Shown: in pieces, positions 1-6,474 of the stretch
How the letters are laid out: each line of letters opens with the position of its first letter
Numbering within the stretch: the first letter of the stretch is position 1
Assembly (NCBI GenBank): GCA_020436165.1
Contig: JAGQYI010000032.1
Location: forward strand, 1 to 64,000
Source: Cyclobacteriaceae bacterium
GTDB taxonomy: Bacteria > Bacteroidota > Bacteroidia > Cytophagales > Cyclobacteriaceae
Reading direction: 5' to 3'
DNA length: 64,000 bases
Made by a program: the position numbers and the translations under genes
Notes under the pieces: generated by a model
What the model saw: only the letters and a program-made list of their open reading frames with translations
What the model was told of the DNA's origin: nothing
Database searches by the model: none

Positions 1-123
1 GCGTGCGGTCTAACGACCCTAGTTCGGGCAAGCCGCTCCGCGACCAGCTCCGAACTATCGGTCTGATCCCATTTTCTCAAAAAACTTCGTAATTTTCCAA
101 AACGGGCACAGACCGCTCGCACA
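1..123 (+). other. attC-like site, right part only (cut by window edge)
   Basis: Non-coding palindromic DNA that resembles the right part of an integron attC recombination site. GCGTGCGGTC at 1-10 can pair imperfectly with GACCGCTCGCAC at 111-122, and AGTTCGG/CCGAACT forms an inner inverted repeat. Positions 74-98 carry a conserved block (TTCTCAAAAAACTT then GTAATTTTCC) that recurs at 1499, 3341 and 5396. The site ends ACATTGGCAAC, and the TTGGCAAC at 124-131 is the exact reverse complement of GTTGCCAA at 554-561, as expected if 124 is the first base of a gene cassette. The left arm lies outside the window. Confidence 0.5.
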
Positions 124-140
124 TTGGCAACAAGCTAAAA

Positions 141-545
141 ATGACAAAGGAAATTCAATTTGACAAAAATCTGTGGTTTATTCACAAAGGATGTGAGGGC
201 AGACATTATTTATTGGGAAATCCTCACACATTCTATGGACGAATTTTAGCTTGGTGTCCAAAGAAAGAAAGAAGCTTTATGGTTTCGGTTTCCGAGATGG
301 AACAAATGTCTGACTTCTCGAAATATTGGATTGAAGGGTATTTGAAAGGAAACGAACCAGAACCACCAACAGATTCAAATGAAGACGTTGATTTCGAAAG
401 CGCTGAATACAAAACTTGGATCGAAGAAGTAAAACTTTTTAACGAGACAGGATATTGGAGTTCATTTGACCGAAACTGTGAAAAATGTGGAAAAGCACTT
501 TTGAAATCTGAACCTGAAGACATCTGCGAAGAATGCAGAAAATAA
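141..545 (+). CDS. hypothetical zinc-ribbon protein in a cassette-like unit
   Basis: A 134-residue soluble protein that I do not recognise. The visible feature is a C-terminal CxxC...CxxC knuckle (CEKCGK and CEECRK, about residues 113-133), which should bind one zinc ion. The middle is rich in Asp and Glu (about residues 72-96). There is no signal peptide or membrane segment. It starts 17 bases after the presumed cassette boundary at 124 and ends just before an attC-like palindrome (555-687), so it fills a one-gene cassette. Start: the ATG at 141 is the only sensible choice. Another cassette protein in this window (16201-16557) also ends in a CxxC...CxxC ribbon, but the two do not otherwise look alike. 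Function unknown. Confidence 0.7.
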   Translation: MTKEIQFDKNLWFIHKGCEGRHYLLGNPHTFYGRILAWCPKKERSFMVSVSEMEQMSDFSKYWIEGYLKGNEPEPPTDSNEDVDFESAEYKTWIEEVKLFNETGYWSSFDRNCEKCGKALLKSEPEDICEECRK

Positions 546-554
546 AAAAGCCAG

Positions 555-687
555 TTGCCAACATAGGCTATAGCAAATGCGGGATGACTGCTTAAAAATG
601 AAAGTATTACAACTAAATAAATTTACGGTAGGCAGATAGGAAAGCGGTTTCAAAATGACGCACTTGCCATAGCCGGGCCGTTGGCAA
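555..687 (+). other. attC-like recombination site (canonical type)
   Basis: Imperfect palindrome built like an integron attC site. The outer boxes TTGCCAAC (555-562) and GTTGGCAA (680-687) are exact complements. After an unpaired spacer of unequal length (3 versus 5 bases), GGCTATAGCAAATGCG (566-581) pairs with CGCACTTGCCATAGCC (659-674) at 14 of 16 positions. The stretch CATAGCCGGGCCGTTG is identical to that in the site at 16568-16658. The right box GTTGGCAAAA (680-689) is the exact complement of TTTTGCCAAC at 1426-1435, which links it to the following toxin-antitoxin cassette. No integrase gene is in view. Confidence 0.7.
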
Positions 688-717
688 AAATACCTTCCTA
701 AAAAAATTCTCAAGTAA

Positions 718-747
718 TTACCATTTTGGTAACTTTTATTATTTTTG
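718..747 (+). promoter_or_regulatory. candidate higBA operator and -7 box
   Basis: A perfect palindrome TTACCA-TTT-TGGTAA (718-732) lies upstream of the toxin gene, followed by TATTTTTG (740-747), which fits the Bacteroidota -7 consensus TAnnTTTG. HigA-type antitoxins commonly repress their own operon by binding a palindrome near the promoter, so autoregulation is the natural reading. The same core, TTACCA-TTT-TGGTAA, recurs in the parDE promoter at 2677-2695. Confidence 0.5.
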
Positions 748-763
748 CTGTTGTCATTGACAA

Positions 764-1057
764 ATGAGAGTAGTTGCAAAAAAGATATTGCGCGAATTTT
801 GGGAAATTCATCCTGATGCTGACAACCAGTTAAAGACTTGGTACAAAGAAGCTTCTAAAGCATTATGGAAAAGCCCAAATGATATTAAACTGGAATATGC
901 AAAAGCAAGTATTCTCAAGAACGGAAGAGTTGTTTTCAATATTTGTGGAAACAAATATCGGTTGGTAGTTGATATTAACTACATCAGACAATGGGTCTTT
1001 ATCCGATTCATTGGTACGCATTCAGATTATGATAAAATAGACGCTAATACCATTTGA
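764..1057 (+). CDS. higB: HigB-family mRNA interferase toxin
   Basis: A 97-residue small basic protein of the HigB (RelE-fold) toxin family, which cleaves mRNA on the ribosome when free of its antitoxin. Supporting marks are the N-terminal MRVVAKKILREFWE helix, the WKSPNDIK segment, and the C-terminal strands with FNICGNKYRLVV and VFIRFIGTHSDYDKID, which are characteristic of the family. The gene precedes its antitoxin by 3 bases, the toxin-first order typical of higBA rather than most type II pairs. Both genes lie between two attC-like sites (555-687 and 1426-1570), so the pair forms a complete cassette. Toxin-antitoxin cassettes are common in large chromosomal integrons, where they are thought to stabilise the array. 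Confidence 0.9.
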   Translation: MRVVAKKILREFWEIHPDADNQLKTWYKEASKALWKSPNDIKLEYAKASILKNGRVVFNICGNKYRLVVDINYIRQWVFIRFIGTHSDYDKIDANTI

Positions 1058-1060
1058 ATT

Positions 1061-1417
1061 ATGAACATAAAAGCGATAAAATCAGAAATAGATTATAACA
1101 ATGCTCTTCTAAGACTTGAAGAAATATTCCATGCTCCTATAAACTCTCCTGAAGGAGATGAAGCAGAGGTGCTATCTATTTTGATAGAAAAATATGAAGA
1201 CGAACACTATCCTATCGAAGCGCCTGACCCCATTGAAGCCATAAAATTCAGAATGGAACAAATGGACATGAGTAAACAAGACTTAGCTAAAATTCTTGGT
1301 TATAAAAGTAGAGTTTCAGAGATTTTTAACCGAAAGCGTAAGTTGACTTTAAAAATGATTCGCAACTTGCACGAGAATCTTAAGATTCCTTATGAATCAC
1401 TTTTAGCTGATTATTAA
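1061..1417 (+). CDS. higA: HigA-family antitoxin, XRE-type helix-turn-helix
   Basis: A 118-residue antitoxin that pairs with and neutralises the upstream HigB and probably represses the operon. The N-terminal half (about 1-60) is acidic and likely wraps the toxin. The C-terminal half carries a Cro/CI-type helix-turn-helix: MSKQDLAKILGYKSRVSEIF followed by NRKRKLTLKMIRNL (about residues 70-107). This arrangement (acidic N-terminus, C-terminal XRE domain) matches the HigA group associated with HigB toxins. It is translationally linked to higB by a 3-base gap. The palindrome at 718-732 is the candidate operator. The stop is followed within 10 bases by the left box of the next attC-like site. Confidence 0.88.
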   Translation: MNIKAIKSEIDYNNALLRLEEIFHAPINSPEGDEAEVLSILIEKYEDEHYPIEAPDPIEAIKFRMEQMDMSKQDLAKILGYKSRVSEIFNRKRKLTLKMIRNLHENLKIPYESLLADY

Positions 1418-1425
1418 TATCAAAC

Positions 1426-1570
1426 TTTTGCCAACATCAACTAAAACGGCATGGCGGGCTACCTGACCTTTTGTTGGTCTTGGTGACCACCAAATGTTTT
1501 CTCAAAAAACTTTGTAATTTTCCAGAGTACCTTGCCTTTAGTAAACTTACGGCAGACTGCTCGCACATTG
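1426..1570 (+). other. attC-like site, long-loop type
   Basis: The left box TTTTGCCAAC (1426-1435) is the exact 10-base complement of GTTGGCAAAA at 680-689, the start of the higBA unit. The left part contains GGCATGGCGGGCT, similar to the ATGCGGG element of the canonical sites. Inside is a hairpin (TTTGTTGGTC 1470-1479 with GACCACCAAA 1485-1494, one mismatch) and the conserved block at 1499-1523. The right end GCTCGCACATTG matches the ends of the sites at 123 and 3400. The main stem between the left and right halves is weak, so this is less certain than the canonical sites. Confidence 0.5.
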
Positions 1571-1583
1571 TAAGTAATTAGAA

Positions 1584-2507
1584 ATGAAAACGAAACTATC
1601 AATATTGGGCATATTAATCTGCAGTGTCTGTTATGGACAGCACCATGAATATGTATATAGAAATTCTTCTGATAGTTCATTTAATTGCTATCTGAAACTA
1701 TTTCCCAAAACAGATACAATAAGAGGGCTGATAATCAGAGATTACTCAAAGCTATTTGACGCTAAGGAGAAATCACCCTATGAATTCACCGAACTTGCTT
1801 TGGAGGCAGGTATGATGATCTTAATTACCAATACGTCAAATCAGTTCCCTGAACTTTTCATTTCTGATTCAACAATAAAACTTCTTGATGAAATGGTTCA
1901 AGAAGTGGTGAGTGATCATAGGATACCAGAAGACAACATATTTATGGGTGGAATATCTTCAAGTGGAACCAGGGCATTGAGATATGCTCAATACTGTGCT
2001 CAAGGTAAATCGAAAACTAAGATACGTGGAGTTTTTGTAGTTGATTCGCCTTTGGACTTAGAGAGGTTGTACAATTCTGCCTTACATCACAAAAAGAATT
2101 TCACAGATGGTATGCTATGGGAGGCGAACCTAATTTTGCCAATGTTTAAATCCATTTATGGTGGAAGTCCGAAAGAGCATTATGACGCTTATAGAAATTC
2201 TTCGGTCTTTTCACATACAGACAGTTTAGGCGGAAATGCAGTCTTTTTAAAAAATACAGAAATTATAATCTTCCATGAACCCGATATTGATTGGTGGATT
2301 AAAGAAAGAGGCTGTTCTTATTACGATATTAACTCTTATGATCTTGCTGCCTTCACAGTATTTATGAAAAATTTAGGCAATCAAACTATTGAACTAATAA
2401 CAACATCTGGAATGGGATTTGATAGGGAAGGAAAAAGGAAACCTCACTCCTGGACAATAGTTGATGAACACTATTTGTTAGATTGGATCTTAAAAAGAAT
2501 AAGATAA
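1584..2507 (+). CDS. secreted alpha/beta-hydrolase-like protein
   Basis: A 307-residue protein with a signal peptide (about residues 1-18, ending CYG-Q), so exported from the cytoplasm. The body looks like an alpha/beta hydrolase: GGISSSGTRALRYA (about residues 122-135) resembles a nucleophile elbow, though the exact GxSxG spacing is not kept (G-I-S-S-S-G). A C-terminal HSWTIVDEHYLLDW segment could supply the catalytic His. An Asp near VVDSPLDLERL might complete a triad. The substrate cannot be told. It is alone between attC-like sites (1426-1570 and 2514-2644), as one cassette. The presumed cassette start TTGTAAG (1568) does not match the left box of the downstream site, so that boundary is uncertain. 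The fold assignment is inference; the export signal is plain. Confidence 0.6.
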   Translation: MKTKLSILGILICSVCYGQHHEYVYRNSSDSSFNCYLKLFPKTDTIRGLIIRDYSKLFDAKEKSPYEFTELALEAGMMILITNTSNQFPELFISDSTIKLLDEMVQEVVSDHRIPEDNIFMGGISSSGTRALRYAQYCAQGKSKTKIRGVFVVDSPLDLERLYNSALHHKKNFTDGMLWEANLILPMFKSIYGGSPKEHYDAYRNSSVFSHTDSLGGNAVFLKNTEIIIFHEPDIDWWIKERGCSYYDINSYDLAAFTVFMKNLGNQTIELITTSGMGFDREGKRKPHSWTIVDEHYLLDWILKRIR

Positions 2508-2513
2508 AACTAC

Positions 2514-2644
2514 CACCAACAATGGATATAAAACATGGATCTTACAGCGGTTTTCGCAAGTTTCTTGTTAATAGCAAACTTTGTCTTGGTGGACAAGTTC
2601 TCATCTCTAAAATGTCCAACGTTTCATACCCTAGGTGTTAGGTG
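2514..2644 (+). other. attC-like recombination site (divergent)
   Basis: The left arm CACCAAC (2514-2520) and the right end GTTAGGTG (2637-2644) pair with a one-base bulge. After an unpaired spacer, GGATATAAAACATGGA on the left resembles the complement of the right arm TCCAACGTTTCATACCC at about 13 of 18 positions. This again gives an outer box, spacer and longer inner stem. TTAGGTG at the right end matches, with one mismatch, the complement of CACCCAAC at 3264-3271, the left box of the site after parDE. That supports 2638 as the start of the parDE cassette. Confidence 0.5.
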
Positions 2645-2676
2645 TTATTCGAGGAGTGCGAAGCGGATTTAGAAAT

Positions 2677-2699
2677 TTTACCAATTTTTGGTAAATTTG
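2677..2699 (+). promoter_or_regulatory. candidate parDE operator overlapping -7 box
   Basis: A perfect 8-base inverted repeat TTTACCAA-TTT-TTGGTAAA (2677-2695) overlaps TAAATTTG (2692-2699), a full match to the Bacteroidota -7 consensus TAnnTTTG, 15 bases before the parD start. Binding of a dimeric ribbon-helix-helix protein here would block RNA polymerase directly. Autorepression by ParD is the expected role. Confidence 0.6.
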
Positions 2700-2714
2700 A
2701 TAAATTTTTAGAAA

Positions 2715-2963
2715 ATGAAAAACACATCTATATCACTCGGTGACTATTTTGATAAGTTCGTGCAAACCCAAGTATCGGCTGGTCGATATAAAAATGTAAG
2801 CGAAGTAATCCGGGCTGGTCTTCGACTATTAGAAAATGAAGAAAGTAAAGTAATTGCTTTGCGAAATGCAATTCAAGAAGGATTAAATAGTCCATTAGTA
2901 GAAGACTTTGACTTTGACGAAAATCTAAAAAGGTTAAAAGCTGAAAAAAGAAAGAATGGCTGA
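2715..2963 (+). CDS. parD: ParD-type ribbon-helix-helix antitoxin
   Basis: An 82-residue antitoxin. The N-terminal ribbon-helix-helix (about 1-45) has the family signature: NTSISLGDYFDKFV, then the GRYKNVSEVIRAGLRLLE segment that forms the second helix. The C-terminal acidic tail (about 50-82) should bind and neutralise ParE. The stop overlaps the start of parE by 8 bases, so the two are translationally coupled. The palindrome overlapping the promoter just upstream suggests self-repression. The pair lies between two attC-like sites and is the second toxin-antitoxin cassette of this island. Confidence 0.92.
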   Translation: MKNTSISLGDYFDKFVQTQVSAGRYKNVSEVIRAGLRLLENEESKVIALRNAIQEGLNSPLVEDFDFDENLKRLKAEKRKNG

Positions 2964-3255
2964 AGTTATTTTGAGACAAGAGGCCATTAATGACTTAAAT
3001 AATATTTGGGACTATACTTTTATAAAATGGTCCGAAAATCAAGCTGATAAATATTATGCGACTATAAAGTTTGCCTGTAAAGAAATTGGAGAAAATCCAG
3101 ACCTTGGAAAAGAATATACCAGAATAAGTCGAAACTTATTAGGATTGAAATCTGGAAAACACATCATATTTTATCAGCTGATTTCAGAAAATAAAATTGA
3201 GGTAATCAGAATTTTACACGAAAGAATGGACTTAAAAAACAGATTGACTGAATAA
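2956..3255 (+). CDS. parE: ParE/RelE-superfamily toxin
   Basis: A 99-residue toxin of the ParE family, whose studied members poison DNA gyrase. Family marks: VILRQEAINDLNNIWDYT at the N-terminus (about 4-21), a central helix ADKYYATIKFACKEIGENPDLGKEY, and C-terminal strands with GLKSGKHIIFYQ and IEVIRILHERMDLKNRL. Length and order (antitoxin first, 8-base overlap) are typical for parDE. I cannot exclude a RelE-like ribonuclease activity from sequence alone. No truncation or frameshift is seen, so the pair is probably functional. Confidence 0.9.
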   Translation: MAEVILRQEAINDLNNIWDYTFIKWSENQADKYYATIKFACKEIGENPDLGKEYTRISRNLLGLKSGKHIIFYQLISENKIEVIRILHERMDLKNRLTE

Positions 3256-3263
3256 AAAAACTA

Positions 3264-3405
3264 CACCCAACACCGTATAAAATTAATTGCTTGGTCTTGG
3301 TTTACTTTACCAATTGTTGGTCTTCATAACCAACAAACAATTCTCAAAAAACTTTGTAATTTTCCAGAGCGAGCATCCTCTTTCAGTAAACGCTCGTACA
3401 TTGTG
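3264..3405 (+). other. attC-like site, long-loop type
   Basis: The left box CACCCAAC (3264-3271) is complementary, with one mismatch, to TTAGGTG at 2638. Inside is a hairpin with arms TTGTTGGT (3314-3321) and ACCAACAA (3329-3336), then the conserved block at 3341-3365, then the right end CGCTCGTACATTGTGC. The sequence after the presumed cut, TTGTGCTTCAT (3401-3411), is identical to the start of the Argonaute cassette at 16653-16663. The main stem is poorly paired. Confidence 0.42.
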
Positions 3406-3429
3406 CTTCATTATTACCAATGACCAACC

Positions 3430-4170
3430 ATGAAATTATTTAGAAAAATCAGACAAAATCTTCTTTCAACAGGAAGAATTAGAAATTATCTTAAATATGC
3501 CATCGGAGAAATTGTGCTTGTTGTCATTGGAATCCTTCTTGCGTTACAAATAAATAACTGGAATGTGCTTCGGAAACAACAAGCGAAAACACAGGTATAT
3601 TATCAGCAATTGCTGGACGACATGAAAGCGGACAAAGAATATGCCCGTTTTCTAATCAATAAATTTGAATCGCAGCGTGCAGCATATAATAAATATCTTG
3701 AAAAATTTAACACGCCCGCTTATACAAAAAATGCCATGTATAAGGATCTTCTTGCTCTTAATATGGAATCATACTCCATAAACTTTGATATAAGCACCCT
3801 CGAGTCGTTACAAAATAGTGGCGAAATCGTACTCCTTCCTCCTGACTTAAGAAATAAACTACTCGATCTAAGACTTCATATGCAAAAAGTAACAGCAGAC
3901 GAAAGATTGGATAATACATCCAAATCCGAGGTTGTTGAACACCTGAGTATTCTTATGGGTGAAAAGAGTTTGGAAGAACGATTGAGCAACCAAAAAGTAC
4001 TCAAAAAAGAGTTAAACCTAGAAAGAAATAAAAATGAAATTATTTTGTCTTTGGAAGCCATACAAGGCTGGATGAATTTTTCAGAGTTAAAATCGATACA
4101 CCTGCTAAAAGAAATAACGAAAGAAATTGATGCTGTAGAAAAAATGATTGTAAAGGAGGTAAGAAAGTAA
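3430..4170 (+). CDS. DUF6090 family single-pass membrane protein
   Basis: A 246-residue protein with the typical beginning of the DUF6090 family, common in Bacteroidota and of unknown function. It has an N-terminal basic stretch (MKLFRKIRQNLL), the conserved YLKYAIGEIVLVVIGILLAL membrane helix (about residues 21-41), then QINNWN. The rest is a soluble, mostly helical domain with many charged residues, probably coiled-coil in part. Members often occur in several copies per genome in variable regions. Only 5 bases separate it from the AraC-type gene downstream, so the two are probably co-transcribed. The start is the ATG at 3430, about 30 bases after the presumed cassette boundary at 3401. Confidence 0.8.
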   Translation: MKLFRKIRQNLLSTGRIRNYLKYAIGEIVLVVIGILLALQINNWNVLRKQQAKTQVYYQQLLDDMKADKEYARFLINKFESQRAAYNKYLEKFNTPAYTKNAMYKDLLALNMESYSINFDISTLESLQNSGEIVLLPPDLRNKLLDLRLHMQKVTADERLDNTSKSEVVEHLSILMGEKSLEERLSNQKVLKKELNLERNKNEIILSLEAIQGWMNFSELKSIHLLKEITKEIDAVEKMIVKEVRK

Positions 4171-4175
4171 AAAAT

Positions 4176-4568
4176 ATGACCTACTATCATACTGAAATAA
4201 CTAAACTAAAGAATGTCTGTTATTCCAACCAGGGACAGCTCGACACTGTAATTGGAACACGCCATTACATCAATAACCACTTTAATAAGGAACTGAACCT
4301 GGACTGGCTTTCAAATGTTCGTTATACTTCAAAATTTCATTTGCTTAGACTTTTCAAAAAATATTACGGTCGCACACCAAAGCAATACCTCATAGACAAA
4401 CGCATTGAACAGGCAAAAGAGTTGCTAGCAAAAGGAAAAAACATTACCGATGCCTGCTTTGAAGTAGGATTTAGCTGCCCGAGCTCGTTTAGCACTTTAT
4501 TCAAATCACGTGTTGGACTTACTCCTACTGAATTTCAAAAAAGAGCAACTTTTACAAAGTCTGACTAA
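4176..4568 (+). CDS. AraC-type DNA-binding protein without a sensor domain
   Basis: A 130-residue transcription regulator consisting almost only of the AraC/XylS double helix-turn-helix (about residues 25-125). Visible signatures are LDWLSNVRYTSKFHLLRLFKKYYGRTPKQYL for the first half and ITDACFEVGFSCPSSFSTLFKSRVGLTPTEF for the second. There is no N-terminal ligand-binding or dimerisation domain. Stand-alone versions of this size exist, so it need not be a fragment; the ORF is intact with a start 5 bases after the upstream stop. The VOC gene begins 42 bases downstream and is the likeliest target or operon partner, but that is inference from position. Confidence 0.85.
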   Translation: MTYYHTEITKLKNVCYSNQGQLDTVIGTRHYINNHFNKELNLDWLSNVRYTSKFHLLRLFKKYYGRTPKQYLIDKRIEQAKELLAKGKNITDACFEVGFSCPSSFSTLFKSRVGLTPTEFQKRATFTKSD

Positions 4569-4610
4569 TTACCTTTCAGGAATTTTACACTTTAACTTAA
4601 AGAAGAAAAA

Positions 4611-5006
4611 ATGAAAGTTACAGTAACGAGTATTCCAGTTCAGGACCAGGAAAAGGCATTACAGTTCTACACAGAAAAGTTAGGATTTTTAAAAAAAGTG
4701 GATGTGCCATTGAGTGAACACAGCCGATGGCTAACCGTTGTAAGTAAAGAAGACCAGGGTGGAGTTGAAATTTTATTGGAGCCCTCACCCAATCATTTTG
4801 AACCGGCTAAAATTTACCAAAAGGCTCTTTTTGAGGCCGGTATTCCATTTACGCAATTCCATTCCGACAATGTGCAACAAGATTATGAAAGGCTAGTGGG
4901 CCTGGGCGTTGAATTTAGTGTGAAACCAACAGAAATGGGAACGGTAAAAATTGCTGTTTTCAATGACACGTGCGGAAACAATATCCAAATTGTAGAAATG
5001 CTATGA
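4611..5006 (+). CDS. VOC family (glyoxalase/bleomycin-resistance-like) protein
   Basis: A 131-residue protein of the vicinal oxygen chelate superfamily. It opens with SIPVQDQEKALQFYTEKLGF (about 7-26), has a central WLTVV strand and the GVEILLEPS segment with a candidate metal-binding Glu, and ends VKIAVFNDTCGNNIQIVEML, where the terminal Glu is the usual second metal ligand. Such proteins may be glyoxalase-like enzymes, extradiol dioxygenases or drug-binding proteins; the sequence does not decide. Its stop overlaps the start of the next gene (ATGA arrangement at 5003-5006), so the two are co-expressed. Confidence 0.85.
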   Translation: MKVTVTSIPVQDQEKALQFYTEKLGFLKKVDVPLSEHSRWLTVVSKEDQGGVEILLEPSPNHFEPAKIYQKALFEAGIPFTQFHSDNVQQDYERLVGLGVEFSVKPTEMGTVKIAVFNDTCGNNIQIVEML

Positions 5007-5359
5007 TAAGAAAAATTTTAAGCATTATATCGGGCTACGCAATTTTTGTACTAACATCTATTGCTCTTTTTAGAATATCAGGGCAAAACCCGCACGCTGA
5101 TCCAACAATTTGGTTTGCTGTTTTCACACTAATTTATGGCGTATTTTCGTCATTCATTGCTGGTTTTTTAACCCGGCTTATTGCCAAAACAACAGATTTA
5201 AAAATAAATTATGTGCTGGCCTTAATTATTGCAGGCTTTGCGACATTCTCCCTGTTTAAGACAGAAGGCAATCATTGGACGCAATTGCTTGCAATCTTTA
5301 TACTAGCACCAGCTTCAATTTTCGGTGGGCTAGTTTCTCTGAAACGAATTAAGAAATAA
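5003..5359 (+). CDS. small four-helix membrane protein, unknown
   Basis: A 118-residue hydrophobic protein with about four transmembrane segments: ILSIISGYAIFVLTSIAL, IWFAVFTLIYGVFSSFIAGFL, YVLALIIAGFATFSL and LLAIFILAPASIFGGLV. I do not recognise the family. The ATG at 5003 overlaps the VOC stop codon in an ATGA junction; an in-frame codon further upstream (4970) would read back into the VOC gene and is less likely. Translational coupling suggests a joint role with the VOC protein, for example in transport or resistance, but nothing in the sequence proves this. Confidence 0.65.
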   Translation: MIRKILSIISGYAIFVLTSIALFRISGQNPHADPTIWFAVFTLIYGVFSSFIAGFLTRLIAKTTDLKINYVLALIIAGFATFSLFKTEGNHWTQLLAIFILAPASIFGGLVSLKRIKK

Positions 5360-5448
5360 CCTACCCTTTGTTGGTCTTCATGACCAACAAACTAATTCTC
5401 AAAAAACTTCGTAATTTTCCAAAACGAGCACAGGCCACACACACATTA
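5360..5448 (+). repeat. fourth copy of the long-loop attC-like element
   Basis: A perfect hairpin, TTTGTTGGTC (5367-5376) with GACCAACAAA (5382-5391), is followed by the conserved block at 5396-5420 and an end ACACACATTAG resembling the GCTCGCACATTG ends of the other copies. No left box complementary to the start of the preceding unit (TTGTGC at 3401) is present, so the recombination-site reading is weakest here. The hairpin may also act as a terminator-like structure. Confidence 0.45.
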
Positions 5449-5474
5449 GTCTTCATGTTAAAAACGATACTGCA

Positions 5475-6422
5475 ATGACACAAACTTTAGGAAGGTTAGA
5501 AAAGGTTGATATTAAATCAGTATGGAAAACGGAGTTTAATCATTTTACTCCATGGCTCGCACGGGAGGAAAATATCAATCTCCTAGCTGAAGAATTAAAA
5601 ACAGATTTAGAAGTTATTGAAATGGAGAAGCCAGTTGGCCCATTTCGTGCAGATATTTTGTGTAAAGACACAGGAACAGACAATTACGTAATAATAGAAA
5701 ATCAGTTTGGGAAAACAGACCATACTCATCTAGGGCAGATAATGACTTATGCTTCAGGTTTAGACGCATTTACCGTAATTTGGATTGCAGAGTCTTTTAC
5801 AGAAGAACATAGAGCTGCTCTTGATTGGATGAATAATATCACAGATGAAAACATTGAATTTTTTGGTATTGAAATAGAGCTATTTAAGATTGGGGATTCC
5901 TATGCAGCTCCTAAATTTAATCTAGTATCTAAGCCTAATTCATGGAGTAAATCAATTAAGAAAAGTTCTTCAAGTATTCAACTTACAGAAACGAAGCAAC
6001 TACAACAAGAATACTGGCAAGGATTAAAGGATTATGTTGATACTCAGAAAGTATCTTTTAGACTTCAAAAAGCTCTACCCCAGCATTGGACAAACATTTC
6101 GATTGGTAAAAGTGATTATAAACTTTGCGCATTAGCAAATTCGAGAGATAGATGGATTGGGATTCAATTAGTCGTATCTGGCAATAATTCACTTGAGAAT
6201 TTTAGGCGATTAAGAGAAAATTATCAACCCGATTCAGAGAATAAGCTATCAGAAAAGATTGAATGGGTTGAAAAAGAAGGTGGAAAAGAGCATCATGTCA
6301 ACTTGATTTTTGATAATAATAATCCACTGGACAAAAATTTAATGAAAGAACAACATCAACTTTTGACAGAATGGATTGAAAAGTTTTATCGATATTTTAA
6401 AGATAAAGTAAAGAACAACTGA
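5475..6422 (+). CDS. DUF4268 protein with PD-(D/E)XK nuclease-like N-terminus
   Basis: A 315-residue protein. The N-terminal half looks like a restriction-endonuclease fold: ADILCKDTGTDNYVIIENQFGKTDHTHLGQ (about residues 58-88) supplies the Asp and the Glu-x-Gln of a PD-(D/E)XK variant. The C-terminal part (about 180-310, from QQEYWQGLKDYVDT onward) matches what I know of DUF4268. Such proteins are often found near restriction or other defence genes and in mobile regions. No signal peptide or membrane segment. It follows the last copy of the repeated element and faces the dehydrogenase gene, so it marks the right edge of the island. Its activity is not established. Confidence 0.75.
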   Translation: MTQTLGRLEKVDIKSVWKTEFNHFTPWLAREENINLLAEELKTDLEVIEMEKPVGPFRADILCKDTGTDNYVIIENQFGKTDHTHLGQIMTYASGLDAFTVIWIAESFTEEHRAALDWMNNITDENIEFFGIEIELFKIGDSYAAPKFNLVSKPNSWSKSIKKSSSSIQLTETKQLQQEYWQGLKDYVDTQKVSFRLQKALPQHWTNISIGKSDYKLCALANSRDRWIGIQLVVSGNNSLENFRRLRENYQPDSENKLSEKIEWVEKEGGKEHHVNLIFDNNNPLDKNLMKEQHQLLTEWIEKFYRYFKDKVKNN

Positions 6423-6446
6423 AACATAAAAATATGCATTCTGGAA

Positions 6447-6462
6447 CGCGTTAAAAAACGCG
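6447..6462. terminator. short hairpin between convergent genes
   Basis: CGCGTT-AAAA-AACGCG forms a perfect 6-base stem between two convergent genes. It lacks a clear T run on either strand, so a bidirectional terminator is only a possibility. Confidence 0.3.
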
Positions 6463-6474
6463 CACCAGCTTTGC

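Noticed and set aside
4176-4568. AraC-type gene as a truncated pseudogene
   Set aside because: It has its own start close behind the upstream stop and a complete double helix-turn-helix; stand-alone AraC domains are common, so a broken gene is not supported.
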